DNA of 28,402 bases from GCA-001735895 sp964651385 (GTDB lineage Bacteria; Pseudomonadota; Gammaproteobacteria; GCA-001735895). Position 1 is the stretch's first letter. Every line of letters begins with the position of its first letter. A model generated the notes under the pieces. It was given only the letters and a program-made list of their open reading frames with translations. It was not told the DNA's origin and searched no databases. The stretch lies in contig CAZYYM010000039.1 in NCBI GenBank assembly GCA_964651385.1, positions 1-28,402 on the forward strand, in the 5' to 3' direction. This document shows positions 8,448 to 15,971 of this stretch, piece by piece. The position numbers and the translations under genes are program-made.

Positions 8448-9320
8448 GCCTTGTCGATTAAAACCCGCCTCGCCAAACCAGTAACCGTTGCATTCGCCTG
8501 GTTGGATTGTGAGCGAATCGGTGGCTTTACCATCTATCGACTGGCGAAGTTGTTCTACCTTGTCCAGGCTGGTTTCTGCATCGGGGCTGATGCGCATGAT
8601 ATCGACGCCGCGCGATTGCATGTCCTGCCACTGAGATAGCAAATTACTGCATTCTCCTGACTGCGTCTGGATACCATTGATAGTAAAGACCCGTCGACCA
8701 TCCTGACTCGTCACACCCAGGCCCCGAGGATAATCTTTGCAGACAAATTGACAGTCATCTTTGGGTAAATTTCGGTAACGTGCTGCAAAGCAGCGCGCCG
8801 AATAGGCCAGTGGCATGAAACCGTGACAAAAAACTTCGGTCTCAATGTCCTGCTCGAGCCCTGTCAAAATACTATCCAGACCAGTGGCCGAGAGTTCTAC
8901 CGGCATTACCCAGCGTGTCAATCCCTGCTGTTGGAGAATCTTGACGCTGGCGCTGTTGTACAGGTTTACCGAGGGGCCAGTTATAAAGGGTTTTCCCATT
9001 TCGCTGAGAATTTGCACCGCCGCCAGGTCATTTGCCTCGATCATAAAAGGCGACGTCCTGCATAACGTTTTCAGACTACTGATTTCGGATTGTGCTTCGA
9101 TCAGCGTCAGTGAAGAGATAACGACCTCTTTACCCGCCTCAGCCAGTTGTTCGCCCAGTGTTATCCAGTCTCTGCCGGTTAGTTCCCGTCGTTTGGAGCA
9201 AATCGATTCGCCCAGATAAATAATATCGACTGATGATAGAGCTGCTTTTGCGTAAAAGTCCTGTACCTGTTGTTTAGGCCAGAAGTACAGAAGCGGGCCA
9301 AGAGAAATTTTCATCGTCAT
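8433..9320 (-). CDS. ubiV: O2-independent ubiquinone biosynthesis protein UbiV (U32 peptidase family)
   Basis: A 295-residue U32-family protein. In E. coli UbiV forms a heterodimer with UbiU, each binding a 4Fe-4S cluster, and takes part in oxygen-independent hydroxylation of the ubiquinone ring. The four expected cluster cysteines are present: Cys41 in SICSKRR, Cys177 in SARCFAARY, and Cys190/Cys194 in DDCQFVCKDYP. The start overlaps the ubiU stop by one base (TAATG), so translation is coupled. An internal ATG two codons later (MKISLGP) is an equally possible start. Being in an FNR-site-controlled unit with ubiU strengthens the assignment. Confidence 0.93.
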   Translation of the reverse strand: MTMKISLGPLLYFWPKQQVQDFYAKAALSSVDIIYLGESICSKRRELTGRDWITLGEQLAEAGKEVVISSLTLIEAQSEISSLKTLCRTSPFMIEANDLAAVQILSEMGKPFITGPSVNLYNSASVKILQQQGLTRWVMPVELSATGLDSILTGLEQDIETEVFCHGFMPLAYSARCFAARYRNLPKDDCQFVCKDYPRGLGVTSQDGRRVFTINGIQTQSGECSNLLSQWQDMQSRGVDIMRISPDAETSLDKVEQLRQSIDGKATDSLTIQPGECNGYWFGEAGFNRQGLLIQ

Positions 9321-10318
9321 TAATGCCAGGTCCTGTGGTAGGCGCCCAAAGTTGTTTGGCTGCCTTCGGAAAGTTCGCTCAGGTCTCGCATCCAGCGCGG
9401 ATCGACCTGGTAGCCCCCGGGAGCTTGCTGGTAGCGGTTCAGTGCTTCACGCCAGGTTTTAACAACCTGCCTGATATAAGCCGGACTTCGTTGGCGGCCT
9501 TCGATTTTTATTGCCTTAATACCGGCGTCAACCAGTTCGGGCAGTACACCCAGCGTGTTAAGGCTGGTCGGTTCCTCCAGCACGTGAAACAGTTGATCTT
9601 CAACTTGATAGCGTCCTTTACACAAGGTCGGATAACCGGCTTTTTCACCGGCGGCGAAACGATCAATCAGTACACCGTTAAGTCTGGATTCCAGTGTATC
9701 TTGTGTTTCATGCCAGTCGACGAATCGGGCCGGTGAACAAACGCCATTCATGTTGGGAGACTCGCCGGTTAGATAAGACGACAGGTGACAGCGTCCTTCG
9801 GCCATAATACACAAACTACCAAAGCCAAATACCTCCAGATCTACCGGTGAGTGTTCGGCCAGCCGCTTAACCTGTTTTATGGATAACACCCGTGGCAATA
9901 CCGCCCGCTTAATGCCAAACTGGTTGTAATAGAATTTCAGCGCCTCGGCATTGGTGGCAGAGGCCTGCACGGACAGATGCAGGTTGAGTGACGGATGCCT
10001 GCTAGCGGCATAACCCAGCACGCCGATATCGGCGGCAATGATCGCGTCAACGCCGAGATCAGCAGCCGTATCGACGGCCTTTTCCCAACGATTCCAGCCA
10101 GCTGGCTGTGGGTAAGTGTTGATCGCAATGTATATTTTGGTGCTTTGGCTACGAGCCAGTTCAAGCGCCCTGGCCAGTTTCGCGTCACTAAAATTCAGGC
10201 CGCTAAAATGACGCGCATTGGTCTCGTCTCTGAAGCCGGTATAGATAGCATCGGCGCCATTTTCGAGCGCCTCTTTGAAAGCGGGTAGATTTCCCGCCGG
10301 ACAAACCAGTTCCATCAC
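9320..10318 (-). CDS. ubiU: O2-independent ubiquinone biosynthesis protein UbiU (U32 peptidase family)
   Basis: A 332-residue U32-family partner of UbiV. The N-terminal block MELVCPAGNLPAFKEALENG and the family core FGFGSLCIMAEGRCHLSSYL are intact. The four cluster-binding cysteines appear at 170, 177, 194 and 233, which is the E. coli UbiU spacing shifted by one. Despite the peptidase name, the characterised role is ubiquinone synthesis without O2. It is the first gene of a two-gene minus-strand unit, divergent from ubiT. A perfect FNR-type box lies about 56 bp upstream, consistent with anaerobic induction. Confidence 0.94.
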   Translation of the reverse strand: MMELVCPAGNLPAFKEALENGADAIYTGFRDETNARHFSGLNFSDAKLARALELARSQSTKIYIAINTYPQPAGWNRWEKAVDTAADLGVDAIIAADIGVLGYAASRHPSLNLHLSVQASATNAEALKFYYNQFGIKRAVLPRVLSIKQVKRLAEHSPVDLEVFGFGSLCIMAEGRCHLSSYLTGESPNMNGVCSPARFVDWHETQDTLESRLNGVLIDRFAAGEKAGYPTLCKGRYQVEDQLFHVLEEPTSLNTLGVLPELVDAGIKAIKIEGRQRSPAYIRQVVKTWREALNRYQQAPGGYQVDPRWMRDLSELSEGSQTTLGAYHRTWH

Positions 10319-10367
10319 TAATCCCCATCATGAGCTGCGCAGACTATCAGTTTGGTATCGACAGACT

Positions 10368-10381
10368 TTGATACAGATCAA
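10368..10381. promoter_or_regulatory. FNR/Anr-type binding site between ubiU and ubiT
   Basis: TTGATACAGATCAA is a perfect match to the FNR consensus TTGAT-N4-ATCAA. It lies in the 133-bp divergent region between ubiU and ubiT. Seen from ubiT, a hexamer resembling a -10 (GACAAT, 10404-10409) sits where a class II (-41.5) arrangement would place it. On the ubiU side, GATAGT-like sequence near 10343-10348 could serve similarly. FNR control of ubiUV is known in E. coli, so function here is likely but inferred. Confidence 0.8.
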
Positions 10382-10451
10382 TTCGCTTTCATGCTTATTT
10401 GTAGACAATAAGCGCTTTTCTACCCTGTTTTTTATAGTGAAAGGTTACCCC

Positions 10452-10940
10452 ATGTCTTTGATCGAAAATATTAAGCAAAACGTTCCGCGCCTGTTTGCAT
10501 TGCCGTTAAAGATCATGCCCTTTCGTCCACAACGCGCCATTGCCCAAAAGGCGTTTCAGAGCATTTTTGCCGAGGCACTGCAAGAGGGTGATTTTGATTT
10601 TCTGCAACAGCAGTGGGTATGCATCGAAATCGACGATCTGGGCTTACGTTGGTACTTCAGTGTCGATGCTCATCGGCAGATGTTGATTGAAAAGCGGGGT
10701 AGCGATCAGGCAACCATTAAGGGTGGCTGGAAAGCTTTTCTGGAACTGGCATCGCGTCAAAAAGACCCCGATACGCTGTTTTTCCAACGCAGATTGATGA
10801 TTAGCGGTGACACGGATTTATGTCACGGGGTTAAAAATCTACTCGATAGTATCGAACTGGGCGAAAGAGGCCAGCGTTTGCAACGTGGTTTAACTTCTCT
10901 GAATGCGTTGGTCAATCCCGGCCAGACGACAAAGGTTTAA
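10452..10940 (+). CDS. ubiT: Ubiquinone biosynthesis accessory factor UbiT (SCP2 sterol-binding domain)
   Basis: A 162-residue SCP2-domain protein, the size of E. coli UbiT (YhbT). UbiT binds the hydrophobic ubiquinone intermediate and is required for the O2-independent pathway together with UbiU/UbiV. The SCP2 core is recognisable in LRWYFSVDAHRQMLI, ATIKGGWKAFLELASRQ and the LMISGDTDLCHGVKNLLDSI segment. I chose ATG 10452 (MSLIENIKQN) with AAAGG upstream; an in-frame start at 10275 would run back into ubiU. Divergent from ubiU across the FNR box. Ends 10 bp before the convergent lipoprotein gene. Confidence 0.9.
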   Translation: MSLIENIKQNVPRLFALPLKIMPFRPQRAIAQKAFQSIFAEALQEGDFDFLQQQWVCIEIDDLGLRWYFSVDAHRQMLIEKRGSDQATIKGGWKAFLELASRQKDPDTLFFQRRLMISGDTDLCHGVKNLLDSIELGERGQRLQRGLTSLNALVNPGQTTKV

Positions 10941-10950
10941 CTCAGGCGGG

Positions 10951-11277
10951 TTATTGCGCCTGCTGTTCCTTCCAGCGTTTATACTCTTCGAATTCCTGCC
11001 ATTGTTTGAATTTCCTGTAATCGGCAGAGTTTTGCTCTCTGGCCTGTTGCCATTGCTTGTAGGCGTCGTAATCAATATTTGTATTGGAATCTGGATTGGT
11101 CGGCTTGATGCCTTTTTGGTCAATGGAACTGTAAATTGTTTTGGTATCCTCTGATAGAAGACGTCCGTTATCGACCCATTCGTTTGAATTATCATAGCCG
11201 TCGTCGGCTGGGCCTGTTACAGCACAACCGGCGAGAAGAGTGAGCAGGGATAAGATTAACAGTTTGCTATTCGACAT
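10951..11277 (-). CDS. Small predicted lipoprotein with aromatic/Gln-rich C-terminal tail
   Basis: A 108-residue protein starting MSNSKLLILSLLTLLAGC. A short hydrophobic signal ends in a lipobox (LLAGC, lipidated Cys18), so export and membrane anchoring are expected. The mature part is hydrophilic. Its tail repeats a Tyr/Phe-Lys-Gln/Arg-Trp motif three times (YKQW at 73, FKQW at 90, YKRW at 99) in a probably helical segment. I do not recognise the family. I chose ATG 11277 because it places the signal peptide at the N-terminus; an upstream in-frame ATG at 11355 would add unrelated sequence. It lies between convergent ubiT and the porin gene; function unknown. Confidence 0.75.
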   Translation of the reverse strand: MSNSKLLILSLLTLLAGCAVTGPADDGYDNSNEWVDNGRLLSEDTKTIYSSIDQKGIKPTNPDSNTNIDYDAYKQWQQAREQNSADYRKFKQWQEFEEYKRWKEQQAQ

Positions 11278-11348
11278 AGTGGTAAAGTTTATTAGCTGAT
11301 GTTCTGAATTTTGACAAAGAAGAATAAAAAACATTCCCTGAGACAAAA

Positions 11349-11368
11349 GAGCCACTTACTAGTGACTC
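11349..11368 (-). terminator. Rho-independent terminator of the porin gene
   Basis: Read on the minus strand, GAGTCACT-AGTA-AGTGGCTC forms an 8-bp stem (one G-U pair) with a 4-base loop. It is followed directly by TTTTGTCT. It starts 26 bp after the porin stop codon, as expected for an intrinsic terminator. Confidence 0.65.
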
Positions 11369-11393
11369 CTTTGCTAACGCAGGCTGGCCTCTC

Positions 11394-12524
11394 TTAAAAC
11401 TTGATCCTACTACCAATTGCAGTAATGTCTACCGACTGAGCACCGGCAACATTGGTGGAGTCGAGTTCACGCTGTGTTACAAAAATCTCAACGCCTTTAT
11501 GCGGGAATACCGCATAGGTAAAACCGGTGGTTTCTCCTTCTTGTCCAGCCGCATTTTCTCCATCACCGACATCTATAGAAAATGCATGCATACCTGTCTT
11601 ATAGCCAACTTTAAAAGTTGTCGCATCTTGTGTTCCGCTGCCATCAGCTAAATCGATTTCAGAGGTAGCAACCGTGAAATTGAGGCCGTTACCCAATAAA
11701 AGAGAAGCTGAACCACCTGTAATGTCGTTGCCATCGACACTGGGGGCAGTATCAATATCTGTGGCAGAGAAAATAGCGGCACCGAATTTCGTGCCATCAA
11801 AATCACCCTTGTATCGAACCGCAAACTCTGAAGCGTTACCCTGGTTAAGGCTAAATGCAAGGCTTAGCCCATTGAAACTAGGAGTGTCGTAACGCACGCG
11901 GTTTTGGCGGCTGAGGGCATCTTTCATGAGGAATACATCGCCCCAATTGACACTATTATCTTTGACGGGAACTCCAGTAGTAACAAGTGCATCGCCACCA
12001 GCAGACTGGGTCGTAGAGGTAGTTGTTGTCGTCCCAGCTGTATTTAACGTGAGTTTGTAGGCTCCCCAGTTATCCTGATGGTTTGAACTTGAAGAAAGCG
12101 CGGTACCCGACATGTCGACTTCGGTACTGCCGTTAGCTGCTCCATCACCTTTACCAAATGATATCTTGCCGAAGTTACCCGAAAAATAGAGATCCTGATA
12201 ACGGTTGTCCTGATTGTCACCGGTATTTTTCAAAGTACCACCGTTTGCGTTGGGTCTATTGTTCCGTGCCTGAATTTCAAATCGTAATCCATACTCTATG
12301 CCATTGTCTGCTTTTTCAGAACCGGTGAAACGAAAGCGTGAACCACTCCAGCCAATATCCTGGTGTTGAGTTTCATCGCCGGCAGCATCGTCGGGTAATA
12401 CCATCATACGACTGACCTGCCCCGATAATTTTGCTTCAAATGCCTGCACGGTAGCAGGCCCTATCATAGCGGCTGTAACAGCGGCTGCTAGGATCGATTT
12501 TGTAAATGTCTTTGTGTATCTCAT
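11394..12524 (-). CDS. Outer-membrane porin (Gram-negative trimeric porin type)
   Basis: A 376-residue beta-barrel protein. A typical signal peptide occupies residues 1-28, with probable cleavage after TVQA. The mature start FEAKLSGQVSRMM and the repeated alternation of polar and hydrophobic residues with Gly/Asn turns (for example NRYQDLYFSGNFGKISFGKG) fit the Porin_4-like general diffusion family. The last residue is Phe (GSRIKF), the usual barrel-assembly signal. A low-complexity Thr/Ser run (residues 165-172) probably lies in an extracellular loop. Likely role: passive entry of small hydrophilic or anionic solutes. It is monocistronic, with a terminator after it and a 220-bp upstream region containing an inverted repeat. 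Confidence 0.9.
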   Translation of the reverse strand: MRYTKTFTKSILAAAVTAAMIGPATVQAFEAKLSGQVSRMMVLPDDAAGDETQHQDIGWSGSRFRFTGSEKADNGIEYGLRFEIQARNNRPNANGGTLKNTGDNQDNRYQDLYFSGNFGKISFGKGDGAANGSTEVDMSGTALSSSSNHQDNWGAYKLTLNTAGTTTTTSTTQSAGGDALVTTGVPVKDNSVNWGDVFLMKDALSRQNRVRYDTPSFNGLSLAFSLNQGNASEFAVRYKGDFDGTKFGAAIFSATDIDTAPSVDGNDITGGSASLLLGNGLNFTVATSEIDLADGSGTQDATTFKVGYKTGMHAFSIDVGDGENAAGQEGETTGFTYAVFPHKGVEIFVTQRELDSTNVAGAQSVDITAIGSRIKF

Positions 12525-12622
12525 GAATGTCTCCGTTTGTGTTTATTAATTGCTGCATGCGTTGCATGAACGAGACAATATAAGCATTTATCGTGCCATT
12601 GGTGTTGCTTTTTTGGGGTAGA

Positions 12623-12649
12623 ATAAACCGATATATATCAACGGTTTAT
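12623..12649. repeat. Inverted repeat upstream of the porin gene
   Basis: ATAAACCG and CGGTTTAT form perfect 8-bp arms separated by 11 AT-rich bases, about 100 bp upstream of the porin start. There is no adjacent T-run, so it is more like a regulator-binding site or an extruding structure than a terminator. No regulator can be named. Confidence 0.4.
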
Positions 12650-12691
12650 ATAATAAATTCTGGAATGTATCGAATGACTATAAATGTCAAG

Positions 12692-12725
12692 CCACGGTAT
12701 ACGTGGATACCCGTGAAAACCGTGG
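12692..12725. repeat. Inverted repeat after the eight-gene operon
   Basis: CCACGGT and ACCGTGG arms (7 bp) enclose 20 bases that can pair further internally. It lies 20 bp downstream of the stop of the last operon gene (minus strand). It could end or protect the transcript, but lacks the T-run of an intrinsic terminator. Confidence 0.35.
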
Positions 12726-12744
12726 ATGAAGTACGACTGAGTAG

Positions 12745-13833
12745 CTACCAGTGTAGCGGAATAGCAACATTGGTTTCTGTAAAATGTTCATTGATATCGA
12801 CCGCGCTATCATTAATTTTACCAGGATAAGCAGGGCCGCTTGTATTGATCATTTCTCGCGCCTGAATCTGGGGATGTTGATTCAGTTCCGATAGGAGTAA
12901 TACGGGTTCATAGCAGCAATCGGTGTCGGCTAATATTCTGTTCCAATATCCGACAGGTTGTGAGGAAAACAAGTGGTTTACCTGCTTGATCAAGTTTTGC
13001 TGTGGCATTTTTTCCTGCTGGCGGTTTATCCAGTCTAGTTGATCGACAGCAGTACAAAATCGTTGCCAGAAATGCGCTTCTATTGCGCCGAGGCTGACAA
13101 ATGCGCCATCGGCACACTGGTAAATGTTGTAACAGGCTGCGCCGCCATTGAGAATGTCCGCCGCTCGCAACTTTGTATTATTCAGAATGGAAAGGTAATT
13201 CCAGGCTAATGCGCTTTCGAACAGACTGATATCCAGAAACGCAGCCTGCTGATTTTTTTCACGTGCATATAAAGCGGCGAGTATTGCGGTGCTCGCCTGT
13301 ATGGCCCCCGCATGGTCGGCGAGCGGTGGATAAGTTATGACCGGCCGTTCTTCGGTGCCGCTGAGGGCGAGTATACCGCTGCCTGCCAGGTAATTAACGT
13401 CATGGCCAGCGCGGGTTTTATAGGGTCCTGTTTGACCGTAACCTGAAAGCGCGCAATGGATTAAGCGCGGATTGATTTGTTTCAGTCGACCACGACTGAA
13501 GCCCAGCCGTTCAAGCACACCGGGCCGATAGGATTCGAGTAGTACGTCGGCATCTGCTAACAGGTTTGTCAGAACCTTTTTCGCTTGATCAGATTTTAAG
13601 TTCAATCGACTGATACGCTTGCCGCGATTTATATGTCGATAAATTGGCGATACGCTCTCGTCGTCCTGAAACATAAACCATCGCATCGGATCACCCGACG
13701 GAGGTTCAATCTTTATGACGTTTGCACCCAGATCGGCCAGTTGTCGTGTTGCAAATGGACCGGGAATATATTGTGATAGATCGAGAACTCTGACACCGTC
13801 AAGCAGTGCGCTATTTGAGTCTGTATCCATCAT
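12745..13833 (-). CDS. CaiB/BaiF family protein, alpha-methylacyl-CoA racemase-like
   Basis: A 362-residue member of the class III CoA-transferase/AMACR family, close to the length of racemases (about 360) rather than of most formyl-CoA-type transferases (over 400). The N-terminal block LDGVRVLDLSQYIPGPFATR and DLGANVIKIEPPSGDPMRW are classic. The active-site motif GHDVNYLAGSG corresponds to the GHDINY of AMACR, and ADHAGAIQAS follows where AMACR has its second catalytic Asp. It could epimerise 2-methyl-branched acyl-CoA or transfer CoA; sequence alone cannot decide. It is the last gene of the operon, 18 bp after the PaaK-like ligase. The first two codons are both ATG. Confidence 0.85.
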   Translation of the reverse strand: MMDTDSNSALLDGVRVLDLSQYIPGPFATRQLADLGANVIKIEPPSGDPMRWFMFQDDESVSPIYRHINRGKRISRLNLKSDQAKKVLTNLLADADVLLESYRPGVLERLGFSRGRLKQINPRLIHCALSGYGQTGPYKTRAGHDVNYLAGSGILALSGTEERPVITYPPLADHAGAIQASTAILAALYAREKNQQAAFLDISLFESALAWNYLSILNNTKLRAADILNGGAACYNIYQCADGAFVSLGAIEAHFWQRFCTAVDQLDWINRQQEKMPQQNLIKQVNHLFSSQPVGYWNRILADTDCCYEPVLLLSELNQHPQIQAREMINTSGPAYPGKINDSAVDINEHFTETNVAIPLHW

Positions 13834-13851
13834 ACCTATGTTGTTCGACCA

Positions 13852-15087
13852 CTAGTCGTATTGTCGAATATCGTCGATGACCTTGCCGTCATTGGCGAGG
13901 GTGCCAGAGGTGACTAGTTCGACCTCACACCGGAGTTTACCGATGCCGCGAAAGCTTTCGGCAATCGATGCTGATAGCGAATCATCCTGACTACTGGTTT
14001 CGCAAATAAGCTTTATCTGATCCGCCTCATCGCGCCATTCTATAACCAGGCGGGCGCGAGAAATTTCTTCGTGTCGCTTAATAACCTTGTCGACCTGTTC
14101 CGGGTGAATAAACATACCGCGAACTTTGGCAGTTTGATCGGCTCTGCCCATCCAGCCTTTAATGCGTTTATTGGTTCGGCCACAGGGACTCATACCGTCC
14201 ATCACAGCCGACAGGTCGCCCGTTGCGAAGCGAATCAATGGGTAATCCGGGTTTAGACTGGAGACTACTACTTCACCAACTTCACCATCGTCAACCGGTT
14301 CGTTACTACCGGGACGTACAATTTCCAGAAAAACACCCTCGTCGACAATTAACCCTTGTTGTGCGCTCGATTCGTAAGCAATGACACCAATATCTGCAGT
14401 GGCGTAACATTGTTGCGCACGAATACCGCGTGCGACAAAGCTATCCCGAATTGACGGAGGTAAAGCTTCGCCACCGAACAATGCTTTACTTATCGAACGG
14501 ACATCGGCGTTTAATTCATCGGCCTTGTCCAGAATAATTTTTAAAAACGACGGTGTGCCCACGTAAGCCTGTGGCTTGAGGTCCGATACGGTTTGTACCT
14601 GCAATTCGGTCTGTCCGACGCCGGCAGGTATGACCGCACAACCGAGTGCTTTGGCACCATTTTCAATCATCGCGCCGGCTGGTGTAAAGTGGTAGGAAAA
14701 ACAATTGTGGATCAAATCGCCCGGTCGAATGCCGGCGGCATATAAAGAGCGCGCGAAGCGCCAGAAATCAGGTCGGTCACTGCCCGGTTCATAAATAGGC
14801 CCGGGTGAAGCGAATACGTTGGTCAGACGACCGGCAGATATTGCGGAAAAACCGCCAAACGGAGGACTGTCTTTCTGTAATTCGAGTAATGACGATTTAC
14901 GCGTTAAGGGCAGGTTAGCGAAATCTGATTTATTGTTAATGTCGTCAACATTAACCTCTGCTAACAATTGTTGATAAGCAGGGGCATTTCGCTTGGCTTG
15001 CTTTAGCTGTTGGCGGAGAGATTGAAACAGACATATCTGACGTTGTGCTTGATTCCTGGTTTCCTGACGATCGTAATATTCACTCAT
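13852..15087 (-). CDS. PaaK-like acyl-CoA ligase (AMP-forming, phenylacetate-CoA ligase family)
   Basis: A 411-residue adenylate-forming enzyme of the phenylacetate-CoA ligase type, which is shorter than acetyl-CoA or long-chain ligases. Supporting stretches are the N-terminal YYDRQETRNQAQR region, TNVFASPGPIYEPGSDRP (the phosphate-loop position), ALFGGEALPPSIRD, the acceptor motif YATADIGVIAYES, and IRFATGDLSAV followed by GRADQTAKVRGMFIHPEQV in the C-terminal lid. It would activate a carboxylic acid to its CoA thioester in the cytoplasm. It lies 13 bp after livF and 18 bp before the AMACR-like gene. It is the second CoA ligase in this transporter operon; aromatic or other substrates are possible. 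Confidence 0.87.
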   Translation of the reverse strand: MSEYYDRQETRNQAQRQICLFQSLRQQLKQAKRNAPAYQQLLAEVNVDDINNKSDFANLPLTRKSSLLELQKDSPPFGGFSAISAGRLTNVFASPGPIYEPGSDRPDFWRFARSLYAAGIRPGDLIHNCFSYHFTPAGAMIENGAKALGCAVIPAGVGQTELQVQTVSDLKPQAYVGTPSFLKIILDKADELNADVRSISKALFGGEALPPSIRDSFVARGIRAQQCYATADIGVIAYESSAQQGLIVDEGVFLEIVRPGSNEPVDDGEVGEVVVSSLNPDYPLIRFATGDLSAVMDGMSPCGRTNKRIKGWMGRADQTAKVRGMFIHPEQVDKVIKRHEEISRARLVIEWRDEADQIKLICETSSQDDSLSASIAESFRGIGKLRCEVELVTSGTLANDGKVIDDIRQYD

Positions 15088-15100
15088 TTTGATTGACTAC

Positions 15101-15937
15101 TCAGGTTAACCATCGCTTGCGGCGACGGTAATGTTTCACATCACGGAAGTTAACCCGTTCACCTTCGCTAATGCCGAGATAAAATTCTTTTACGTCTGTA
15201 TTCTCGCGTAATTCTGCGGCAGTTCCATCGAGTACTACTCGACCGTTTTCGAGGATATAACCGTGTCTTGCGTAGCGTAGTGCGATATTGGTATTTTGTT
15301 CGGCGAGTAGAAAGGTAACCCCTTCCTGTTCATTGAGTTTTTTGACGATTCCGAATATTTCCTCAACCAGTTGGGGTGCGAGGCCCATCGACGGTTCGTC
15401 GAGTAGAATCATTTTTGGTCTGGACATCAGCGCGCGACCGATAGCCACCATTTGTTGCTCACCACCCGACGTATATCCCGCCTGCGATTTGTGGCGTTCT
15501 TTTAATCGAGGAAAATAGTTATAGACCATCTCGAGGTCTTTCTGAATCGCGGCGCTGCCATCTTTACGCGTGTAAGCACCGGTTAATAAATTTTCTTCGA
15601 CGGTTAAGTGTTCGAAACAATGGCGTCCTTCCATGACCTGTATGACACCCTGTTTAACGAGTTCGGCAGAGCTTTGCGAGTCGATGCGCCTGCCCTGAAA
15701 TTCGATGCTGCCTTTGGTGATGTCACCTCGCTCAGCCCGCAGTAGGTTAGAAATAGATTTCAGCGTGGTGGATTTTCCGGCACCGTTAGCACCGAGCAGG
15801 GCAACAATGCCCCGCTCGGGTACTTCCAGAGAAACCCCTTTTAATACCAGAATGACGTGATCATAAATGACCTCGATATTATTGACCGATAACATGATGT
15901 TGTTAACGGCTTGTTCTACCTTGGCATTCACAGTCAC
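15101..15937 (-). CDS. livF: ABC transporter ATP-binding protein, LivF type
   Basis: A 278-residue ATPase of the branched-chain amino-acid/hydrophobic-amide import family. Walker A GANGAGKST is at about 49-57, the signature SGGEQQ at 157-162, and Walker B ILLDEP at 177-182 with the LivF-type SMGLAPQLVEEIF. The start is GTG 15937 with AGGA five to six bases upstream; a later ATG (residue 15) is possible but lacks such a site. The C-terminus carries an unusual basic tail, FRDVKHYRRRKRWLT, beyond the normal LivF end (about 235-240 residues). It pairs with LivG to energise LivH/LivM. The 34-bp gap after the binding-protein gene supports co-transcription. Confidence 0.92.
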   Translation of the reverse strand: MTVNAKVEQAVNNIMLSVNNIEVIYDHVILVLKGVSLEVPERGIVALLGANGAGKSTTLKSISNLLRAERGDITKGSIEFQGRRIDSQSSAELVKQGVIQVMEGRHCFEHLTVEENLLTGAYTRKDGSAAIQKDLEMVYNYFPRLKERHKSQAGYTSGGEQQMVAIGRALMSRPKMILLDEPSMGLAPQLVEEIFGIVKKLNEQEGVTFLLAEQNTNIALRYARHGYILENGRVVLDGTAAELRENTDVKEFYLGISEGERVNFRDVKHYRRRKRWLT

Positions 15938-15971
15938 AAATTCCTGTCTAGTAAGTTAAAAGGGCTTACGA

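Noticed and set aside
10943..10962. CAGGCG/CGCCTG stem between convergent ubiT and lipoprotein genes
   Set aside because: Long loop and no T-run on either strand; it also overlaps the last codons of the lipoprotein gene.
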